A stretch of DNA of 41,102 bases. It comes from an uncultured Rhodospirillales bacterium. Its GTDB lineage: Bacteria > Pseudomonadota > Alphaproteobacteria > RF32 > CAG-239. The notes under the pieces were generated by a model. It was given only the letters and a program-made list of their open reading frames with translations, made no database searches and had not been told where the DNA came from. A program made the translations under genes and the position numbers. Below are positions 1 to 7,403 of the stretch, one piece after another; within the stretch, counting starts at the first letter, position 1, and each line of letters opens with the position of its first letter. Location of the stretch: positions 1 through 41,102 of the forward strand of contig CACWQT010000011.1 of assembly GCA_902763185.1 (NCBI GenBank), read 5' to 3'.

Positions 1-92
1 CACGGCCACTGAGTTTGACTATCAGCGAAAAGATTAATTTGAAGATCCCTGATTTCGCTCGTGCCTCGCTCAAGGGATGACGGGTAGGGTAT
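1..92. repeat. Long direct repeat, copy 1 (first member of a 292-bp-spaced duplication)
   Basis: This stretch is repeated base for base at 293-384. It contains the dispersed palindromic unit with core GATCCCTGA ... TCAAGGGATGAC (from about 36), which recurs at 15919, 16915 and 23827. Homology between the two copies continues, less exactly, into the adjoining CCCTCTCTGTC palindrome. The left border lies outside the window. No gene is seen here; open frames across it are repeat translations. Confidence 0.85.
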
Positions 93-96
93 AAGT

Positions 97-145
97 CACC
101 CTCTCTGTCGCTTTCAGCGACATCTCCCCCGTCAAAGGGGAGAAA
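97..145. repeat. Dispersed two-hairpin palindrome (CCCTCTCTGTC family), copy 1
   Basis: A first hairpin GTCGC-tttca-GCGAC is followed by a second with stem CTCCCC/GGGGAG. The same two-hairpin plan recurs at 428, 16856, 19219 and 36514, with different but complementary first-stem bases. This points to conserved structure. Confidence 0.75.
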
Positions 146-292
146 TAGCTTTCGGTAAAAACTGTCCACCGGACAGTTTTTATCCTGCAAGCCCCCGCCG
201 AGTGCACCAATAAGGGCTCCCGAAAGGGGGCTTTTTTTGTTGGAAACGAAAGGATACATTTGTGCGGGTGAAGACGCACGTTGTACAGATGG

Positions 293-422
293 CACGGCCA
301 CTGAGTTTGACTATCAGCGAAAAGATTAATTTGAAGATCCCTGATTTCGCTCGTGCCTCGCTCAAGGGATGACGGGTAGGGTATTCGCTCGTGCCTCGCT
401 CAAGGGATGACGGGTAGGGTAT
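293..422. repeat. Long direct repeat, copy 2, with internal 38-bp tandem duplication
   Basis: Positions 293-384 equal 1-92. The last 38 bases (347-384) are then repeated in tandem at 385-422, so this copy carries an extra unit. Such an exact tandem points to recent slippage or recombination. Confidence 0.85.
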
Positions 423-427
423 AAGTC

Positions 428-496
428 ACTCTCTCTGTCACTTCCAGCGACATTTTTGCTCTGTCTTGCTATGCCAAGGGGGAGATAGGGAGAAAT
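428..496. repeat. Dispersed two-hairpin palindrome (CCCTCTCTGTC family), copy 2, degenerate
   Basis: It begins CTCTCTCTGTCACTT and ends AAGGGGGAGATAGG. The first hairpin is imperfect (GTCAC/GCGAC) and about 15 bases separate the two halves of the second. The rest of 497-590 is non-coding, with a G-run near 520 and AT-rich DNA before the promoter at 594. Confidence 0.6.
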
Positions 497-593
497 TGTT
501 TGTTTGGCAGATGATTGATGTGGGGGGGGGCTTTGCAGATCGGTGCTACTAGAGGATATTTTATTTTTTTTGACAAATTTTTAAAAATAATGC

Positions 594-621
594 TTGACAT
601 TTGTCTAAAATCTGTTATTCT
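594..621 (+). promoter_or_regulatory. Sigma70-type promoter candidate
   Basis: TTGACA (594-599), a 16-base spacer, then TATTCT (616-621). The spacer TTTGTCTAAAATCTG is almost the same as in the promoter at 17078-17105, so this is a shared promoter block. It would give a long leader of about 270 bases before the gene at 899. Confidence 0.6.
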
Positions 622-713
622 GACTCTCATTTAGAGATAGATGTCCTAGGTATTTGCTTTTAAATAGTATTTGCAGAGAGAACTTAGGAAACTCCTTTTA
701 CAGGAGAAACTAC

Positions 714-884
714 ATGTCAAATTTTTTTATAAATCAAAATAAACAAAAATCTTTTTATCATAACCTCTATAACCCATCATTACCAATTAAGCGAATCCGA
801 TTTTGCTTGCGTAAGGGGCAAAAATGTGGTATGCTTATACCATATTTTAGGGAAATCAGCTTAAAATATGTTAATGTTAAATAG
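714..884 (+). CDS. Possible small basic protein (56 aa), doubtful
   Basis: The ATG at 714 has an AGGAG at 702-706, seven bases upstream. This SD lies in a small hairpin (CTCC-ttttaca-GGAG), which could hide it. The reading frame runs to a stop at 882-884, giving a 56-residue basic peptide beginning MSNFFINQNKQK. No family is recognised. A likely promoter for the next gene (807-835) lies inside the frame, and composition is plainly AT-rich, so this may be a leader region rather than a gene. A longer start at 654 has no SD. Confidence 0.25.
   Translation: MSNFFINQNKQKSFYHNLYNPSLPIKRIRFCLRKGQKCGMLIPYFREISLKYVNVK
807..835 (+). promoter_or_regulatory. Promoter candidate for the 899 gene
   Basis: TTGCGT (807-812), a 17-base spacer, and TATGCT (830-835) preceded by GTGG. 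The GTGGTAT context is shared with the promoters of lysS, lpxI and the 16054 gene. The -10 also sits in a small inverted repeat (ATGTGGTAT/ATACCATAT). Confidence 0.5.
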
Positions 885-898
885 TGATGGAGGAAGAA

Positions 899-2014
899 AT
901 GAGTGAATTTATGTATATTAACCCAGGTATGATTAATCCGGTGACTAAGGCAAATGTTCGCGATGGCGAAATAGCTAAATTAAAAGACCTTAAAGAGAAA
1001 GGTTATACCATTATCGGCTTGGAAATGACCGTGCCGGCATTGGCTGAGATTTGCGATAAAAATATTGACCCGCAACATACAGAGGGGAAAGCTGATGAAT
1101 GTTGTGCCAAAACAATTGCCAAAAATGCAGAAGATTTATTGAGCGATTATCGTGGTAAAGATGTGATGTTTGTCACGAATCGCGTTGACGTCGATTCTGT
1201 TGCAGCTTACGTTTTAGCAGATAGATTTTTACAAGGTGAAAAAGTGGATTATACGCCGACTATTGCCGCAATTAATGCTCATGATGCTTTTCAAGGGGCA
1301 AAATGGAGCGGACCGAAACCAATTGAGCAAGCTTTTGATCCGGAAAGTAAAACCGGCGCGTTGGCGGCGTCTATCCAAGTGTTTAAGGTGACACCGGAAA
1401 ATATTGCCGATGTTAGAGGTTTTATTGATAGCGGTGAAGTCAGAGATGCGGTGATGGCTAAGTTTAGAGGCGACCAACAGGCAATTATTGATAAAGTAAA
1501 ATCTGGTGAAATTAAAACCGAAGTTGTCGGTGGTGTGGCTTATGTAGAGAGCACTGACCGAGCGGCAACTAATGTCGGTTATTCGATGGCTCCAGTGGTC
1601 GTTGCGGTTAATCCGACGATGCCAGCAAAGGGAGGCTATACCTATCGCAAACTTAGTATATGCCAACATGAAGGAGGTTATTTTGATATCTCATCTGTTA
1701 GCATTGCGTTAAATAAAATTGAAATAGACAAGAAAATTAAAGAAGGTACTTTGGAACAAGGGTGTGTAGAAGCACAAATTATTAAGTGTAAAGAAGCCGA
1801 GCCTCATCTTAGTGATGTAAAAGCTTTAGAAAAAGCGTGTTCAAAACTAGGCGGTTGGGGAGGAAGCCCAACATTTCTCGGATCTCCGGCTGAACAGAAT
1901 TGCACAACAAGTATGTCTGATATTAAAAAACTTGTATTTGCAAACCTGACACCGGACTATAAGGCTAAAGTTACTTCTCAAAGTGCTAAGGCTAACGACG
2001 GTCAAGATAAATAG
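899..2014 (+). CDS. Conserved hypothetical protein, possibly DHH-phosphoesterase-like
   Basis: The product has 371 residues. The start is set at ATG 899 because GGAGG lies at 889-893; a GTG at 884 in the same frame would have no SD. There is no signal peptide or membrane segment, so it is likely cytoplasmic. Two stretches recall the DHH/DHHA1 fold. Near residues 87-104 a strand is followed by TNRVDVDSVAAYVLADRF, like the Asp-rich start of DHH domains. Near 317-330 is GGWGGSPTFLGSP, in the place where DHHA1 domains carry a Gly-rich GGGH-type loop. An INAHDAF segment lies between them. The true DHH triad is not visible, so function is only a suggestion. A strong GAAA-loop hairpin follows the stop, then two large unknown genes in the same direction. 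Confidence 0.8.
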   Translation: MSEFMYINPGMINPVTKANVRDGEIAKLKDLKEKGYTIIGLEMTVPALAEICDKNIDPQHTEGKADECCAKTIAKNAEDLLSDYRGKDVMFVTNRVDVDSVAAYVLADRFLQGEKVDYTPTIAAINAHDAFQGAKWSGPKPIEQAFDPESKTGALAASIQVFKVTPENIADVRGFIDSGEVRDAVMAKFRGDQQAIIDKVKSGEIKTEVVGGVAYVESTDRAATNVGYSMAPVVVAVNPTMPAKGGYTYRKLSICQHEGGYFDISSVSIALNKIEIDKKIKEGTLEQGCVEAQIIKCKEAEPHLSDVKALEKACSKLGGWGGSPTFLGSPAEQNCTTSMSDIKKLVFANLTPDYKAKVTSQSAKANDGQDK

Positions 2015-2027
2015 TCGTTTTTAAGAA

Positions 2028-2055
2028 CAGGGTGTCGGGGAAACCCGACACCCTG
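2028..2055 (+). other. Perfect 12-bp hairpin with GAAA loop in intergenic region
   Basis: CAGGGTGTCGGG, loop GAAA, then the exact complement. No U-run follows (AGTTAGAA), so it is not a classical terminator. It may protect the upstream mRNA 3' end or separate expression of the 899 gene from the 2083 gene. Confidence 0.75.
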
Positions 2056-2082
2056 AGTTAGAATATTGCAGGAGAAGATAAA

Positions 2083-4281
2083 ATGGGTAGATATGATGAT
2101 GACGATTCTGAATATGTTGCTTATGGTAACATGAGTAGCGCTGGAAGTGCAGAAGATGATGATAAAAAATTAAGAAGTTTTATGAAACTTTTTGCAGATG
2201 AATATGCCAAAAGTGAGTTATCAATTGATAGTAGAACGACATCAGAGCTTGAGGAATTGGCGAATTTGCTTAATAAAATTGCTCAAAATGAGGAAATTTC
2301 GGCAGATGATAAGAAATTTATGATTGAATGCGGGGCTTCGGAAACACTTTTGAAACCAGATGTTGTTTATGAAGATATTAAAGATTTGCCAGAATTTAAG
2401 GGGTTAAGTGATGTTGTAGGAACAACGGAAGGGTGGCGCAGTTGGGAAATTGGTGATAAAACACCTGAGCAAGTAAAAGAAGAAGATATTGCTTTTTTCT
2501 CTGCTCACAAACAAATTGTTTCTGAATTTTATAAAGCGATGGAAAAACTTGCAAAACAAGATAAGGATAATAGCTTGTATTTGCGGCTTACTATGATGAC
2601 TAAATATCATAAGTTTGGAAATGGTTTCAGCAGATATGAAGATCCACAGCACCGAGTATATTTTATGAAAACATATCTGTCTGTGTATGAAAACAGTTCT
2701 GTTAGAAGCTTTCTTGGACATTATTCAACTGACAAAGATAATGAGCATTATCACTACCTTAGTGATTTGGTTGCCGGAATATCTCCTGCAGATGCAAAGG
2801 ATATATTGCAAAAAGGAGCGCTGGAAGAAATAAATACCAAATGGTCTGATAATTCTACGCGTATTGGAAATAAACAGGAATTACTCCCATATTTAATGGA
2901 AGTTGTCAAAGACGATAATTGTGATTGTAATTTAAGGGAAGACTTAATTAGTGTAATGTCACATTGGATTGAGGAAAATCATTATTCCGGTCGCAGTAGG
3001 AAAAATTGCAGCATGTCATATATGCAAGGTGGAAAATCAGATGTGCAATACACAGAACAAGAAAAATTATTTTACGATTATGTAGATAACACACTATTAC
3101 AGCGCGCAGATTTGGCTGTTAAAAACGGTGATTTGAAATTGTTGGCAAAAATTTCTACAGGAATTTTAATGCGCATGGATAGTATGAATCCTTATACAAA
3201 AGAGTTAACCGATAATCAAATAGAGTTCTATGAAAAATATGCTAAAATATTGATAAAGGATAGAGAAAACATAATTCCGGAGGCTTATTTAGAGTATGCC
3301 TCGGAAGATAATTTAAAGTTGGTAATCAATGGTATAAAATATAATCGTAAACAATACGAATATGCTGATTATTTTGATAAACACCAGATAAGCCTGTATG
3401 ATGCTTCTGATTTTGCCATGCTGATTAAGGGTGCAATACGGATAGATTCCAGTGGTGAACACTATACAAGTTATATGGACAAGCTACCGGCTGCACTTAA
3501 TGAAGGATTTTGGATAAACTCAGCGGAGACAAAGGTAGAAACATATAAAAAAGTATGTGAAGATATTTATGACGCATGCCTGCCACCGCTTGATGATGAG
3601 AAAAAATCAAAGATTCGTGAAGTGGGTGAAAAATTATTGAATAAATTGAAAGAAGAGCATCCTTTAGAAGAGGCTGATATAGATAAGTTTGATAATAAAA
3701 CGCTTTTAGTGTTAACCTATACAGGTGATGTTAAAGGTAGGGAAATTAAGATTAAAAATGTGGATAATAAGATTGATCAGAAATTGTTACAAGCCGGTCT
3801 TTTGAAAGTTTCTGCACAGACACAAGTTGCAAACAGTCCGGTTTCTAAGTATTGCGATGTCAATGAGATTTGGGTTGATAAGGATTTTTATGATTGCAAA
3901 ACAAATTTATTGGATGCTAAATTGCGGCGGAATGCTATAAAAGATGTGATTGATTTAATTAATCGCGGCGCAAATGTTTCTGCGAAGGTTGAGCGTTCTA
4001 ATCGGGGTAATCAAAAGTTTCCGATAACTCCTTTTGACAGATATATAAGCGGGATTCTTTATCGCGGTAAATCAAATGTTATTGCGCAGTTAGGCGAAGA
4101 TATGCAGAGAATTGCCAAAGAAGTTAATTCTGATAAATTGTTTGTTATGAATAAAATATTTGGTTCATTATCTTTCAGAACCAGACAAGATGAACGTGTC
4201 AAAAATATTGAAAAACAAGTTAATCAGATTGTTTCTAAACGCACGATGACGGTTTTAGACAATAGCGGAAAAGGCAAATGA
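2083..4281 (+). CDS. Large hypothetical protein, paralog of the 4395 gene, C-terminus cut by frameshift
   Basis: The product has 732 residues and a clear AGGAG before ATG 2083. It is acidic, lacks a signal peptide and membrane segments, and is mostly helical. The last ~140 residues match the middle of the downstream protein: both have a 'C.VN..(W/F)V' segment, a Lys-Thr-Asn-Leu-Leu-Asp motif, then an ankyrin-like unit (LINRGANVSAKVER here, about residues 625-638) followed by FPI.PF.R and a helical tail. The frame ends at 4281 with NSGKGK. The +1 frame continues directly to DLARLKDFFGR and a stop at 4360, the same ending as the paralog, so the natural C-terminus seems lost by a one-base shift. 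Function unknown; an effector-like or cytoplasmic interaction protein is possible (inference). Confidence 0.85.
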   Translation: MGRYDDDDSEYVAYGNMSSAGSAEDDDKKLRSFMKLFADEYAKSELSIDSRTTSELEELANLLNKIAQNEEISADDKKFMIECGASETLLKPDVVYEDIKDLPEFKGLSDVVGTTEGWRSWEIGDKTPEQVKEEDIAFFSAHKQIVSEFYKAMEKLAKQDKDNSLYLRLTMMTKYHKFGNGFSRYEDPQHRVYFMKTYLSVYENSSVRSFLGHYSTDKDNEHYHYLSDLVAGISPADAKDILQKGALEEINTKWSDNSTRIGNKQELLPYLMEVVKDDNCDCNLREDLISVMSHWIEENHYSGRSRKNCSMSYMQGGKSDVQYTEQEKLFYDYVDNTLLQRADLAVKNGDLKLLAKISTGILMRMDSMNPYTKELTDNQIEFYEKYAKILIKDRENIIPEAYLEYASEDNLKLVINGIKYNRKQYEYADYFDKHQISLYDASDFAMLIKGAIRIDSSGEHYTSYMDKLPAALNEGFWINSAETKVETYKKVCEDIYDACLPPLDDEKKSKIREVGEKLLNKLKEEHPLEEADIDKFDNKTLLVLTYTGDVKGREIKIKNVDNKIDQKLLQAGLLKVSAQTQVANSPVSKYCDVNEIWVDKDFYDCKTNLLDAKLRRNAIKDVIDLINRGANVSAKVERSNRGNQKFPITPFDRYISGILYRGKSNVIAQLGEDMQRIAKEVNSDKLFVMNKIFGSLSFRTRQDERVKNIEKQVNQIVSKRTMTVLDNSGKGK

Positions 4282-4360
4282 TTCGGTTTCAAGCCCTGAA
4301 AACGACAGAGAGATCACGATGGATGATTTGGCAAGGCTTAAAGACTTTTTTGGCAGATAA
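4282..4360 (+). pseudogene. Detached C-terminal tail of the 2083 gene (+1 frame)
   Basis: In the +1 frame relative to the 2083 gene, the bases from about 4250 encode TIAEKANDSVSSPENDREIT and then MDDLARLKDFFGR, with a stop at 4358-4360. The final DLARLKDFFGR is identical to the end of the 4395 protein, and the DNA of this end is nearly identical to 7158-7193. It is either a remnant after a frameshift or an extension reached by ribosomal frameshifting; no slippery heptamer is obvious. Confidence 0.75.
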
Positions 4361-4394
4361 ATTAAAACAGAGATTGATCGAATAGGAGAATGAA

Positions 4395-7193
4395 ATGTCT
4401 GATAATGCAATAGAGTTTGTAAGATCATTTGAGGTGAGAGAATATACTCATACAGAAATGGCAGAAAAAGAACATCGTATGGCATTGAGTGAAGTTATCG
4501 GCTATGATCACGGTTATGAACCTGTAGTAACTTCAGCTAAAGATATTTACATGTATAAAGGTAAAGAGATTGCTCAAGGAAAATTTTTAGGCTTTATGGA
4601 CCCTGATCAGGAAGTTGTGGTTATTGATAATCTTGTTTTTAAGAACGGGGTGAAAATTGCCGATAAATCCAGATTTGGGACAAGTTTCCGCGGTGGGCGT
4701 CTGTTCAAGCCTGATAACAGTAAATTATTTTGGGCGGATAATGCTATTATCCGGATGGTTAACGGAGTTGCCGTATTTTATGATGATACAGGTAAAGAAG
4801 TTAAAGAAATTGAGGCCGATAAGTTTTTAGGTGTTGACAGAAAAACCAAACAATCAGCTTTTGTTGTTAACGGAGAAGTTTTTGTATATGACCACAAGGA
4901 TAACAAAGATATTAAAGAAGCAACTGTTGAACAAGCGCGATTGCAAGAATTTACAATTTATGAAGGCAGTCTGACGACAAAGTTTTATACAGAAAATGAT
5001 ATACCTCGCATTTTAGGGATAGATACGGTTTATGATGAAAACGGGCAGCCGTATAAATTATCCAGTTTGCGCCGTTTTCTTGATGATACGCCATATGAGT
5101 TTCATAATATGAATTTTTCAATGCCTGAAATCAGGGCTGATTTTTTTGAAATCGGAGGTGTGAAGTTTTTTGAAAATAAAACAACGGTGTTATTGGATGA
5201 AAATTCTAAAGGTATCATTTGTGCTTATACAGATGAGGGTTCACAGTTTCATTCGGAAGATAAAGGGAAAATCAGGCATCCGAGTTTGAGAGCATATTTA
5301 CCTAAAATGATTGAGCATATGGAGCTTTTTAATAAAGAAACGTTGAGAGAAGCATATCAGAATTTAATAAGATATTGTGCTGATGAATGTCGTTCCGGCA
5401 GTGATAAAAGTATGACGGAATATATTGTGCCTTTTCAGGAAAAATTTGCAGAGTTATTTGCTGAAAATCTTAGCAGTGAGTGGTTAGAAAAATATAACAG
5501 AGATATTCTGTTTACAAGAAATTTGTCGTATTCAACTCTAAGTGATGCGTGGAAAATGGAGAGCTTGGAACAGGAGCTTGATATTCATCCGGAAATGGCG
5601 CAAGAATTATCGGGGCAGGTTGTGGCTAAATATTTGCTCCTGCATCCGGAAAAAAAGGATTTAAGTCGGTATATAAAAGATACGGAAAATCTTTCGGACG
5701 TGGTTTTAAAACAGCTTTATGATATAGGAATAAATCCTTTGTCACCGGATGAGTTTCCACGTGCTTTGAGTGGTGAGCAAAAATTAAAAACGTGCAGTAA
5801 AAATTTTGAGATTGAAAATGCAGATGATTTCAGAAAGGCTTTTAAGAATCTGGCGGTTGCGTTGCGTGATGATAATCCGATTAATGCGGAAATTGCAGAA
5901 ATGTTGTTGCTTAAGTTAGTTAAAAATCATAAGGACGTTTTTTTAGGTGAGGAAAAGTCTAAATCAATCAGTGACATGCTTCCGTATTGGGAAAGTTCCG
6001 AGAGCACAGGATGTAAAACAGGTGATATTAAAAATGCAGCGGCATTTCTTATATCAAAGGGGGTAAAACTTTTGGAATTAAATGATTTTAATGATGTTGC
6101 TCCAAAATATAAGAAAAAACTTGCCGAGCAGGGATTGTTTCAAGTTAATGTGACGGATTATCTGGAGCAACCGGTTGATGAGTTATGTCCGGTTAATCAG
6201 TTGTTTGTTCATCCGTATGATGATAAGATTAAAACGAATTTGTTGGATTATTTTTTACAGTATGAAAAATCGGATAAGGTGGTGGCTTTGTTAAACTGCG
6301 GTGCAAATGTATTTGCAAATGTTGAGCGGTTTAGTCGTAAGCAAAATAAGGTCTTTCCGATTAAGCCGTTTGCGCGTTTTGTTGACAATCAAATTTTCTT
6401 AAAGAAACCGAAAAATTTACGGTGGATGATGGAAGCTATTGCGCAAGGACTTGATGCTTCAAAAGAAAATGTGATTGATAAAATTTTTGAGAGTTTACCG
6501 TATAAAACTAAAGAAAATGAAACGGTAAAACAACTGCAAGCAGAAATGCATCAGATTTTTGAGAGAGTACATCAGAAAGAAACAGAAAATGCACAAGCGA
6601 TAGAAATTTCAAGAGTTGAAAGTTTGGAAAAGTCGCATCTGTTTTATATGATGCATCTTGATGAATGGTCGCGACTGGATGAACGCAGACGCTTGGCAGA
6701 TGGAAAAAGCAAAGAGAATTATAAATTTAAGTATGCAGATGAGTATGAAGCACAAGATGGCTATGGAAAAAGTGTGTATTATAGTCATGAATATATGGAA
6801 AAACAAGAAAGAGAAATTGAATCACTTGAAAGAAAGGCAAAAATAGATAAGGTGGTGAAAAACTTTAATCGTTTTCTGCAGTTAACTATCGGAGATAGTG
6901 CAAAGACTATTCAAGAGCGGTTGAATAAAATTCATTTGCGTTTGGTGATTGATGCTTCCTCCTTTTCACAGCCTCCGCAAATTTGTGTTATTGATAAAAC
7001 TGAGCGAGACAGTTCCGGAGGGGAATATATTGCACCGATTAAAATCGATGATGATTTATTGGTCAATCTTGATAATCTGCTCATAAAAAAAGAAACGGCG
7101 ATGGGCTGTTTGTCACATAAGAGGGCTCAAAAAGCGGGGGGAGATAAAACATCAGCTGATTTGGCGCGGCTTAAAGACTTTTTTGGCAGATAG
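4395..7193 (+). CDS. Large hypothetical protein with beta-rich N-terminus, ankyrin-like unit and conserved C-terminal tail
   Basis: The product has 932 residues; AGGAG lies just before ATG 4395. Residues 40-190 are beta-rich with recurring patterns such as VFKNGVKIAD, VNGVAVFYDD and VNGEVFVYDH, suggesting a repeated beta-sheet or propeller-like module. Residues 290-600 are helical. An ankyrin-like unit (LLNCGANVFANVERF, near 632) followed by FPIKPFARF matches the paralog upstream. A Lys/Glu-rich coiled region follows (about 700-820), then a domain near 840-900, and the tail DLARLKDFFGR. There is no signal peptide. The two genes probably arose by duplication and may be co-transcribed (114-base gap). 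A strong terminator follows at 7217. Function unknown. Confidence 0.88.
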   Translation: MSDNAIEFVRSFEVREYTHTEMAEKEHRMALSEVIGYDHGYEPVVTSAKDIYMYKGKEIAQGKFLGFMDPDQEVVVIDNLVFKNGVKIADKSRFGTSFRGGRLFKPDNSKLFWADNAIIRMVNGVAVFYDDTGKEVKEIEADKFLGVDRKTKQSAFVVNGEVFVYDHKDNKDIKEATVEQARLQEFTIYEGSLTTKFYTENDIPRILGIDTVYDENGQPYKLSSLRRFLDDTPYEFHNMNFSMPEIRADFFEIGGVKFFENKTTVLLDENSKGIICAYTDEGSQFHSEDKGKIRHPSLRAYLPKMIEHMELFNKETLREAYQNLIRYCADECRSGSDKSMTEYIVPFQEKFAELFAENLSSEWLEKYNRDILFTRNLSYSTLSDAWKMESLEQELDIHPEMAQELSGQVVAKYLLLHPEKKDLSRYIKDTENLSDVVLKQLYDIGINPLSPDEFPRALSGEQKLKTCSKNFEIENADDFRKAFKNLAVALRDDNPINAEIAEMLLLKLVKNHKDVFLGEEKSKSISDMLPYWESSESTGCKTGDIKNAAAFLISKGVKLLELNDFNDVAPKYKKKLAEQGLFQVNVTDYLEQPVDELCPVNQLFVHPYDDKIKTNLLDYFLQYEKSDKVVALLNCGANVFANVERFSRKQNKVFPIKPFARFVDNQIFLKKPKNLRWMMEAIAQGLDASKENVIDKIFESLPYKTKENETVKQLQAEMHQIFERVHQKETENAQAIEISRVESLEKSHLFYMMHLDEWSRLDERRRLADGKSKENYKFKYADEYEAQDGYGKSVYYSHEYMEKQEREIESLERKAKIDKVVKNFNRFLQLTIGDSAKTIQERLNKIHLRLVIDASSFSQPPQICVIDKTERDSSGGEYIAPIKIDDDLLVNLDNLLIKKETAMGCLSHKRAQKAGGDKTSADLARLKDFFGR

Positions 7194-7216
7194 TTTAGTC
7201 AAATATGTCAAAAAGC

Positions 7217-7244
7217 AGTTGACTTTTGTCAACTGTTTTTTTTA
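7217..7244 (+). terminator. Rho-independent terminator after the 4395 gene
   Basis: CAGTTGAC-TTTT-GTCAACTG followed by eight T residues. It closes the accessory block that starts near 600. Confidence 0.92.
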
Positions 7245-7334
7245 TACTTTTGGCGAGGTTGGAATGAGGGGAAAAATACCTATTTCTAACCGGCAAAAGT
7301 TATCTTATTTTCTGTTTATAACTACGGAAATGTT

Positions 7335-7363
7335 TTGCTTAAGATATTTTTGCTACGTATAGT
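7335..7363 (+). promoter_or_regulatory. Promoter candidate for malQ
   Basis: TTGCTT (7335-7340), 17-base spacer, TATAGT (7358-7363), about 40 bases before the malQ start. Confidence 0.6.
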
Positions 7364-7403
7364 GTAAACATTGTAGAACTTTTATGTATAAAGGATTGTT
7401 TTT

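Noticed and set aside
70..365. Two minus-strand frames of 60-70 codons at the left edge
   Set aside because: They translate the duplicated non-coding repeats; the amino acid similarity between them only reflects the DNA duplication.
293..422. CRISPR-like array from the two tandem 38-bp units
   Set aside because: The units are directly adjacent with no spacers and only two copies, and no cas gene is present.
569..590. TTGACA at 569 as a further promoter
   Set aside because: No -10 element lies at a suitable distance; the TTGACA at 594 is much better.
1229..1669. A 146-codon minus-strand frame inside the 899 gene
   Set aside because: Shadow frame, no SD or family features, while the plus-strand gene has a good SD.
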